Source: Polytrichum commune (lineage: Eukaryota > Streptophyta > Polytrichopsida > Polytrichales > Polytrichaceae). Taken from it: a DNA stretch of 64,000 bases. Position numbers and translations under genes: made by a program. The notes beneath the pieces are model-generated. The model did no database searches. It had not been told where the DNA came from and saw only the letters and a program-made list of their open reading frames with translations. This document shows, piece by piece, positions 56,686-64,000 of this stretch. The stretch lies in NCBI GenBank assembly GCA_950295325.1, contig OX485808.1, forward strand, positions 16,698,527 to 16,762,526. The letters run 5' to 3'. The first letter of the stretch is position 1; each line of letters begins with the position of its first letter.

Positions 56686-57522
56686 TAAGGGCCAAGTTCC
56701 ATGTGCCGGTCCCGGTCCGTTTTCTTCAAAATAAATGGGTGGGCCGGTGAAAAGAGGGTGGTGCCATGTGCCCATCCCTCTCACCCAAGGACCGGTACTC
56801 CCCATGGATGGGTGTCCCACATTTTGTGTTGTGCAAGAACGGGTGCCAAAGGACCAGCGGTCCTAACGGTCATAAGAAGGACATGTGCCGGTTATAAAGT
56901 TTTGGTGACCGGATCGGCCGGTCACCTAGGGTACACCCTTGGATACTAAAGGCCACTTTGTTCTTCAAGTCCTTTCTTTTGAGGAGTACTCTTAGGGAAC
57001 GTGTATTTTATGATGTTTTTAGAATCTAGATCTTAAAACTATATATATATATATAAGGCAAACAAACCAAAGGAAACACTCATGAAATATTTAAAAGAAT
57101 ATTTTGGTGTCATTTAGGTGTCACAGTTAAAATCACTTATAAACAATGTACAATGACAATTTCAACTAAAATAATAATAAATATAAATATTTACATATTT
57201 CCCTAGATGACAGTAGTACCAACCTACGCATATCAACAACACATAATTTGGAATTCATTCAATAAACATATGGAAATTGATGTGCAAATCAAATATGAAA
57301 AGTTAAATGATGATGACCTTCATTGCCGGTGACCTTCATAAAGTGTCATGTCTTATCACTCACCAAATTTAGTTAGAAAGTAGGAAATCGAAATAATCCC
57401 GCACCCCACATAGAAGTACCCCTCCATAAAATGGGTGACATCACCCATTTTTTAGATGATGTCACCCGTTTCTCACCCATTTAAAAAACGGACCAGGACC
57501 GGCACATGGAACGTGACCCTAA
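56686..57522. mobile_element. PIF/Harbinger-type MITE 3
   Basis: The element is 56689-57519 (831 bp), with TAA target duplications at 56686-56688 and 57520-57522. Ends: GGGCCAAGTTCCATGTGCC at the left and the complement of GGGTCACGTTCCATGTGCC at the right, with inverted similarity continuing to about 38 bases. SDR copy 1 shows the empty site (CTACACTAG-CTAG near 36860). It includes an AT dinucleotide run near 57041-57053. Non-coding. Confidence 0.9.
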
Positions 57523-58189
57523 CTAATTTAAGTCTCAGAGCTCACTTGCTAGGAAGAGGAAAGCAGCAGAAGAGTCCTTTCCATGTCCAGTTCGGTACAC
57601 TTGCATATCAAGAGAAGAATGATCGCAGTGTTTTGTAACATGGCAGCTGGATTGAATTGAATTTTAAGTGGCTTGAGTGGCGATTGCAAGGGATCGTAGC
57701 TCCATCGAAAATGGCAGATCAGGATGTGGCTTCCCAAAGGCATTATTCTCACACCCAATTCCTCGAAACGCAGTTTGCAATATTATTGTTGATGAATCTG
57801 GAGCAGTCATGTGAGATGTCACTAGAAGCAGAGGAAGTAAAAAACAATCTTCTCTTGGTCACTGGTTTGTTCAAACATCTGAACCATGGGGAGGAAACTT
57901 GCAGGTGAATCTGAATTGAGAAATAGAAGGCAATTGTGTGCAACCTTCTTCAAAAGGACTTCTCCTTTGCATTAAAATTGCATCATGGGTGTGCAATTGA
58001 GTCATGTGCGTGGTCATGTGGTTGTAAAAGACTTTGGTTTTGTCATGTCGTGGATTCCTTGTTAATTTGTTCCTCTTGCGCAATGTTTCGACATGGGAGA
58101 AGGGTACTATGACTAAAAAAATCAATTTTGAGTAGAGAAACCAACATAAGTAGAGAAAGAGAGATGACGGCAACCATATTTTGGTGTGA
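57523..58189 (+). promoter_or_regulatory. Upstream region of SDR copy 2
   Basis: Matches 36161-36850 inverted. It contains the same 9-codon uORF (ATG near 58163) whose stop overlaps the SDR start codon as ATGA. The promoter-distal part is separated from its ancestral flank by MITE 3 and LINE B. Confidence 0.5.
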
Positions 58190-60028
58190 ATGAGAGATGA
58201 CTCACCCTTTGACATAGACTTAGGCTCGTGTGTAAAACTTAAGGACCCAACAAACATATTGATTGAGAGTGTCTTTGGAGAGGTTGATTCTAGGTCATTG
58301 TGGACAAAGGCGACGGTGGCTGTGGTGACCGGAGGCAACAAAGGGATCGGGTTTGTGATCGTCAAGGAACTCGCCAAGCATGGCCTCACTGTGGTGCTCA
58401 CCGCGAGAGACCATGTGAAAGGAAATGCAACCATGGAGGCCCTCAAAACTGAAGAGGGGTTTGAGAACATACATTTCCATCCTTTGGAAGTGACAAGCTC
58501 AACATCTGCCGAAAACCTCGCAGCGTGGCTCAAGGATGAGTTTGGTGGGATTGATATCCTTGTAAGTTTTCAATTATGATCACTTTAGTATTCATTTTGA
58601 CTATATATATATGATTAAACATTTTTCATTATATTTGTGTTCATCATCAATAACTATTGTTGGGTCTCTTGTTTATGTTTGTTGGGTACCCTATCAAAAT
58701 GGAGTTCATCAACACTATGTAGTATTCACCACACTATGTAGTATTCACCATCTCATAATTCGCCGACATGTCATGTCTTCATTGGACACAAGCTCGATGT
58801 CCGTCAAAAGTCTTATGGCCTAGCTCAAGGATGAGATTGCTAGAATTCATGTCTTTACACATTGTGGCATATTTGACCATGTTTGTTTTCTTACTCTTTC
58901 AACTATATATACGATTTAACAATATTCATTTGCGGTGAATTGGATAGGTTAATAATGCAGGAGTGGGTGCAATTTCAAACGAGGTAGAGCTAAGTGTGAC
59001 GATACTTGATACAAACTATTTCGGGATGAAGAATGTCACCAAGGCCTTGTTGCCTTTGCTCAGGGATTCTCCAGCCGGGGCACGCATTGTGAATGTCTCC
59101 TCAATGGCGGGTGCACTAGAGGTAATATATCAACCCTACCCATCTCCCCTCTACTCAAATGCTCTAAAATATCGCAGAGGGGGCACTCTATTTCATCTTT
59201 ATCAGTGCCGGAATGTAGTTTCCATGTGGGTATTCAAGAGGGTCTCTATCATTGTAAGATCGGCATGTGGCAAAACTTGAGGTAAACATAACTAATTTCT
59301 ATTGAAATAAAGAGTCCAGTACAGTGTTGTTGCATGCCTCTTTTTAACACTAGAGCTCCAGCTGAGAGCTCTAACTTGCAAGTTTCAAGAATTTGGTACT
59401 TGAATTTGACAAGTGCTCGTCTAAAGTTCAAATTACGGAGAGCTTGATCAATCTTCAAAGTCCTACACAATCTTGAACAAGTGTAAAGTAATCGTGCTGA
59501 AAGTTAGATTTCAAGGGCAGAAATGTTACTGAACAAACGACGATTGTCACCACACAGGATCTAGGTAGTGCGGAATTGAGGGAGAAGATAGCGGATGTAC
59601 AAAACCTCGCCGAGGAGATGATCGATTCTCTTGCCAAAAAATATCTTGAAGACTTGCAGGCCGGCCGGATACACAGCGAGGGATGGTTCAGGGACTCCAC
59701 GATTCTCATGAGCTTAGCAACATACCGAATCTCCAAGGTATTCTTGAATGCGTACACACGAATGCTAGCACGGGATTTTGAGAGCCAGATTCAATCCCCC
59801 GTGACACAACAACAACAACAACACTTGGTTGTTCTTGTGAATGCGGCCACCCCCGGCTTGACCCTCACGGACCTGTCACGGCCCTTCATTGATGCCCGGG
59901 GCATTGATCCTGCCACCATGAACACTCCGGAGCAAGGGGCGGATACAATTGTGTGGCTTACTTTGTTGCCGAGGGAAGAGCACCCCACGGGTAAGTTATT
60001 CCGTGATCGTAGAGATGTCGCATTTTGA
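58190..60028 (+). CDS. Short-chain dehydrogenase/reductase, copy 2
   Basis: Exons 58190-58561, 58948-59121 and 59558-60028; 338 residues, phase-0 GT-AG introns like copy 1. Motifs: TGGNKGIG, NNAGVGAIS, NVSSM, YRISK, PGLTLTD. Differences from copy 1 are few: SSMAG instead of SSMYG, a longer Gln run (QQQQQ) before HLVVLVNAATPG, and scattered substitutions. Exons 1 and 2 have the same length in both copies; exon 3 is 6 bases longer here. The coding part looks intact, but the upstream region carries LINE B and a MITE, so expression may differ from copy 1. NADPH-dependent carbonyl reduction is inferred from the family; the substrate is unknown. Confidence 0.85.
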
Positions 60029-60904
60029 TAGGATTCCCAATGTGATATGAGGGTTTAAGGTTTAGGTTTTTGGGATATTACCTAGAAGCATGACAAAATA
60101 TAACATGTATTATGTTGCTTGTTGATTCATTGAAACATGTGAATCGTGGGGAGGAAGCACCATTGTGAGTAAACTCGACCGATGTGTGGATAATTATTCC
60201 CATGGATTATGTAAAACGATTCCCAAGTTGGTTAATTATCATAACACTTAGATGCTTGAGAACTGGAAGGCGGTTGGTTTTGTGCACACGTATTAGAAAC
60301 AACTTTCTTGAAGTTGGCAACTCCATTGCATCAGTGCAATGAGAAGGGCGCTAGTGTTACTAAACTAGGTTCTGATATAGGGACCAAGATGGTTGAGGCA
60401 AAGTATTGTAATACCACACACATTCTTGTGTTGCCACAAGTACAAAAGCCAGTTATCCTTATTCTTTCGAATGTCACATGGGAATGTTCATTGCATGCAT
60501 GAGAATCTTCAAGCCAAAGAGATATTTGTGGAAAACTCCACATGGTTTGAATAAAAATGGTATGCATCTCTACTCCCAGTAGTGGATTGCGGACCCTCCA
60601 TAAACACATTGCACAAGTATATAAAAATCTAAAGTTCTATATGAGTGCCACATCGTTTAAACAATGACCCACCCTTTATAAAATGGGGGGTGTGCTCTTC
60701 ATCCTAATCCTAATTAACATGTGCGGATGACTATGAAATGAACCCCATTGTATACATGAAACCTATACATAAAAAACAAAGATATACGTACTAATGTATA
60801 CGATTGATAATAGGCTTGTATGTTTACATTAAGATTATCAATCAATGCATGAAAGTCTCAAGTACATACACAAGACATAGATCATGAAAAATATAAGCCT
60901 TTAT

Positions 60905-60940
<36 letters not shown>

Positions 60941-61170
60941 AAGAAGAAGAATTGTGGTCTTTGAATGAGGTTGGAGTGAATAAAGTATATGCTCATAAAA
61001 CATCCTTGGCCACGTCCTAAAGGACAATGACTTTGGGTGTAGCACTAGTTCACCCTTTGTAGGGAGTAGATGTACTATGTCCTTTTATTGTATATACACT
61101 CCACTTTCGTTTTCCAAAGAGAAAGTTATTAAAGACTTTATCGTCCATTGGATTTTACTTATAATAACAT
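60029..61170. other. Downstream flank of SDR copy 2
   Basis: Homologous (inverted) to 33600-34346, except for an extra stretch at about 60650-61020 that contains the TAG microsatellite. No gene seen. Confidence 0.5.
60905..60951. repeat. TAG/AAG microsatellite
   Basis: Twelve TAG units (60905-60940) followed by three AAG units. Located in the stretch absent from the other duplication arm. Confidence 0.95.
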
Positions 61171-63301
61171 GACCTACTGCATATGTCATTGAAGCTAAGG
61201 GAATGAATTGGATGAAACTAGCACATTTATTATCAACTTTTTCTCTAAAATTTAGGAACCCCCTTTTGACATCTACCTCTACTTTATTTACTTATTTGGC
61301 ACAAATTGAAGACATCTACCTCTACTTGAAAAACCCTGATAGGAATCTTATTTGTGTATACTAAAGCAAAACAATTACCCCCCCCCCCCTAATGTACACT
61401 ATGTACATTAATGCCTCGAGTAATTCCCCTTGTTACACTTGTGTTAGTTCATATGTGGTACAAAGAATGCCCCTGCCCATCTTGGCTCCTTCCCAACTTC
61501 CTCCATTCCTTATGCCTTCCGTGGGTCTTTGTTTACTTCAAATTTCCAATGTGCATTCAAGATGGGAAATGTTGTCATATGAGCAATGAGCAATAACATG
61601 TGAGCAATGAGCAAGAAAATGTCCACGGTAATACATGCACTAATATCCTATAACTGTGATACATTTACCTAGAAAGTGCATTTGAATGCACATAAATATG
61701 ATGTATTGTACGATTGCTATATTCACAAATTTAAACATTGCCTTTGAAGATGCCACTAAATAAACATCATATAAGCAACATGAGGGAAATGCAAACCATT
61801 AAGTGGTTCCAAACCCTTCTTCGAGCATTGGAAAAATGATTGAAGGGCTTTGTGATGCACACATTGTCTATAGCTCCTTGCCAAGGTCTACGACAGACAT
61901 TTTATTGAACTTCTAAACCTCAACATTTAAAAGATTGCAACCTACAATTACACGTTATGGTCCAATTTGAATAGTGCAATTGACAATATAATGAATTTTA
62001 GATGGGGTCATATTTGTCATCATAAACAAAGAACAACTTGAAGCAATCTTATAGCAAGGCCAGTGGATCCTAGACTTGCATAAGGAAAATTTTATGCAAA
62101 GCAAATGTCAAAAATGATGCATGTGTGGATCAGAAGCATGTGATGCACATGTGATGTTATTTCCATAAAACGATTTGCAAGTGATGTACATGAAAGAAGA
62201 AGTGTCTAGGAATGAGTGGCACATTGAATCGATAATTTTCTTGCATTGGACTGTGTATGTACGAGATTCGTACGGAGAATTACACAATGTAGGAGACAAA
62301 CACAATCAACGCATTTTAGGAAAGAGTGTGATTGATGTGTTATCAAACAAGTGTCCATTTTCCCAAATGAAGGTCAAAAGTCCACTCGCCTTGCTATTGA
62401 ACAACTTTAAGATATGGAGCTTGAAGTGGTTGGATCAACTTATATTTATCTTTGGTACAAGATTTATTGTTTTAATAAAATATAAATGTCATTGACAAAA
62501 TAAATTTTGAATTTCCCCACTAAAGTATAAAACTCGGACTTTGAGCCAATCACATCAAAGATAAAGTGATTTTGATACATTGTGAAAAATTAGTTGTTTT
62601 TAAGGGGAAAATGCTTCTAAAAACATTTGGTAAAAAAATGCAAGGTAGATATTTGTATTGCAACCCAACATATTATGTGGTCTAAAAATCACTCTCTTCA
62701 ACTTTCTCTTGTGTTCGGCAACTCCCAATAAGGTTTTTGAATTCGTATTTTTACAAGACATCTCTTGATTCGGGTGGAAACCAAGTTAGGGCCCTTTGGG
62801 ATTGTGAGACTTTGAAGCGAAAGCTAGATGGATGGAGTGCTCATATGGGGGACGTTGGGAACTTTGGGAACTTCGTCTCTCTCAAGGCGTGGGGTTCAAG
62901 AAGCCCCAAACCCTAAAACTTTAGCTCTGAAGTTCGTGAAGGAATTACTGTTGAGATTGAGTCTTCGGCAGGTAATCTGTGCCCGATTGAATTCGAATCC
63001 AGCTTCACGTTAGATTTCTACTGCGACTCGGTGGAATCATGATTTTCAAGGAGGCGATGAGTTGAACCTTCTGTTTCGCAGACTCTGTTGGTGCACTTCG
63101 TGATTGAGTCGAATTATACCTCAGAACTGTTGGACCTAAAAATAAGTGAATCACCTAAACGTTGCACCGAGGAGGATGTCGAGACGAATTGGGACATGGA
63201 AATTGCCAATGAACGAAATTTCCTGCTGCCTTGGAGGTTAAAGGAGCTTTACAGGGTCGATTGCAGATTGCCCTGGAGCATCCCAACCGGTATGCGGAAG
63301 T
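61171..63301. other. Intergenic region and probable 5' leader of the AAA ATPase gene
   Basis: A/T-rich to about 62760 with no recognised gene (a poly-C run at about 61379-61389; a 106-codon frame at 62175-62495 with no motif). From about 62780 base composition rises to that of the downstream exon, fitting a 5' UTR or an upstream non-coding exon. Confidence 0.4.
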
Positions 63302-64000
63302 ATGTGGAAGCTCTTTGAGAGCCTGTCCACGGCGTTGCTTCCATCGGGGGATGAGCAGTCGTCGCAACAAGGATCACGGGGAACAGGGGCAGGGCCAGAT
63401 GCTGGCATGGAGAGAGGGACGTCGCTTGTATTGGGGAACGTGGATGGCGAACGTGTTGTGGAGAAGCTGAAAGGATACTTCAGTCTGGGGAAGAATGAGA
63501 TTGACAAGGCAGTGCGGGCGGATGAGTGGGGGCTTCTGGCGGATGCGTTGCACCATTATAGAAGTGCGGATCGGATTTTGTCGGAAGGTGTGTCTGCTCC
63601 GGCAGCCGTGGAGTCCAGCAGGTGTGGTGAAGAAACCCTTGGAATTGCTTTATGACCATGAATTGCAAGAGATGATCATGGTTGTGTTGAATTGGTGGAG
63701 TTTTAGTATATTTAGGGTTTTAGTACATGACAGCTATGTGTGGTGTGGTCAGATTAGCAGATGAGGTGAGGCAGAATAAAGAGAAAATGGCCAAGTGGAG
63801 GGGCAAGATTGCAGAAAGATTGCAAGTTCTCGAAAAGCGAGCGCGGGCAGAGAATATCGACACGGTACATAAAATGTTGTCACCTGATTCTATCAGCTTG
63901 GAGCTATGAAGGTCTTTGTTGATTGTGCAATTTTTGTCAACCGTAGAGTTACTCAATGGGACTCGTCGTTGGGAGTTGGTCCACTTTGATTTTCCACAGG
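63302..64000 (+). CDS. MIT-domain AAA ATPase (spastin-like), 5' exons, partial
   Basis: Exon 1 63302-63621 starts MWKLFESLSTALL and contains ERVVEKLKGYFSLGKNEI, then KAVRADEWGLLADALHHY, the first helices of a MIT domain, with donor AG|GTGTGG. Exon 2 starts at 63753 after TGGTCAG. The join is in frame and gives SSRLADEVRQNKEKMAKW followed by KIAERLQVLEKR, the third MIT helix. The arrangement matches plant MIT-AAA ATPases of the spastin/katanin (meiotic) clade, which act on ESCRT-III or microtubules. The AAA domain would lie beyond the right edge, and the exon 2 donor is not fixed; the frame stops at 63909 if unspliced. Confidence 0.75.

Larger units (their letters stand above)
43850..61170. 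repeat. Inverted duplication, right arm (SDR copy 2), interrupted
   Basis: Counterpart of 33590-36950 in inverted orientation. It is interrupted by LINE B (43918-56645), MITE 3 (56689-57519) and an extra stretch around 60650-61020 containing a TAG repeat. Confidence 0.75.

Noticed and set aside
56689-57519. MITE 3 as part of the LINE B 3' end
   Set aside because: It lies outside the LINE B target duplication and has its own inverted ends and TAA duplication.

Overview
This window looks like nuclear DNA of a land plant with a repeat-rich genome. The evidence is plant-type Ty1/copia and Ty3/gypsy chromovirus retrotransposons primed by initiator-Met tRNA, MITEs with TAA target duplications, a MULE relic, a plant-type short-chain dehydrogenase/reductase (SDR) gene with GT-AG introns, and the first exons of a plant MIT-domain AAA ATPase. 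I cannot name the species. No rRNA, tRNA or CRISPR array was recognised.

The main content is three copies (A, B, C) of one family of very long non-LTR retrotransposons (LINEs). Each copy is arranged as a tandem-repeat 5' leader, ORF1 (RRM-like region plus C-terminal coiled coil), a long A/C-rich spacer, and a roughly 2,440-codon ORF2. ORF2 reads: short N-terminal module starting MASAYRPRH, a 2A-like motif (DIELNPGP in A), APE endonuclease, reverse transcriptase (YADD), RNase H and a CCHC finger. The 3' end carries two hairpins. A (minus strand, 2477-16226, 13.75 kb) is full length and flanked by an 11-bp target duplication; it sits inside ORF1 of the older copy C (minus strand, 1 to about 25.9 kb, running off the left edge). 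B (plus strand, 43918-56645, 12.7 kb) is a diverged full-length copy with a 13-bp target duplication.

Region by region: 1-2476 is the ORF1 tail and A/C-rich spacer of C. 2477-16226 is A. 16227-17502 is the ORF1 N-part of C. 17503-17693 and 24737-25805 form one TCGGTG-rich 5' array of C, split by a chromodomain gypsy element (17694-24736) with indistinguishable 973-bp LTRs but wrecked coding. 26572-27003 encodes an RNase H1 hybrid-binding-like domain. 27026-31764 is a copia element lacking a recognisable 3' LTR. 31773-32058 is an 8-bp-TSD MITE and 32159-33290 a MULE transposase pseudogene. 33.6-36.95 kb and 43.85-61.17 kb (excluding insertions) are the two arms of an inverted duplication, each with a three-exon SDR gene; B and a MITE landed upstream of the second SDR copy. 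37-43.9 kb is otherwise intergenic with two more MITEs. 63302 to the right edge starts the AAA ATPase gene.

The feature most worth attention is the LINE family: a 2A-like ribosome-skipping motif in a plant LINE, an amplified ORF2 N-terminal module inside a G-poor spacer, and hairpin-ended 3' tails conserved between diverged copies. All coordinates and comparisons were read by eye; no search or alignment was run.
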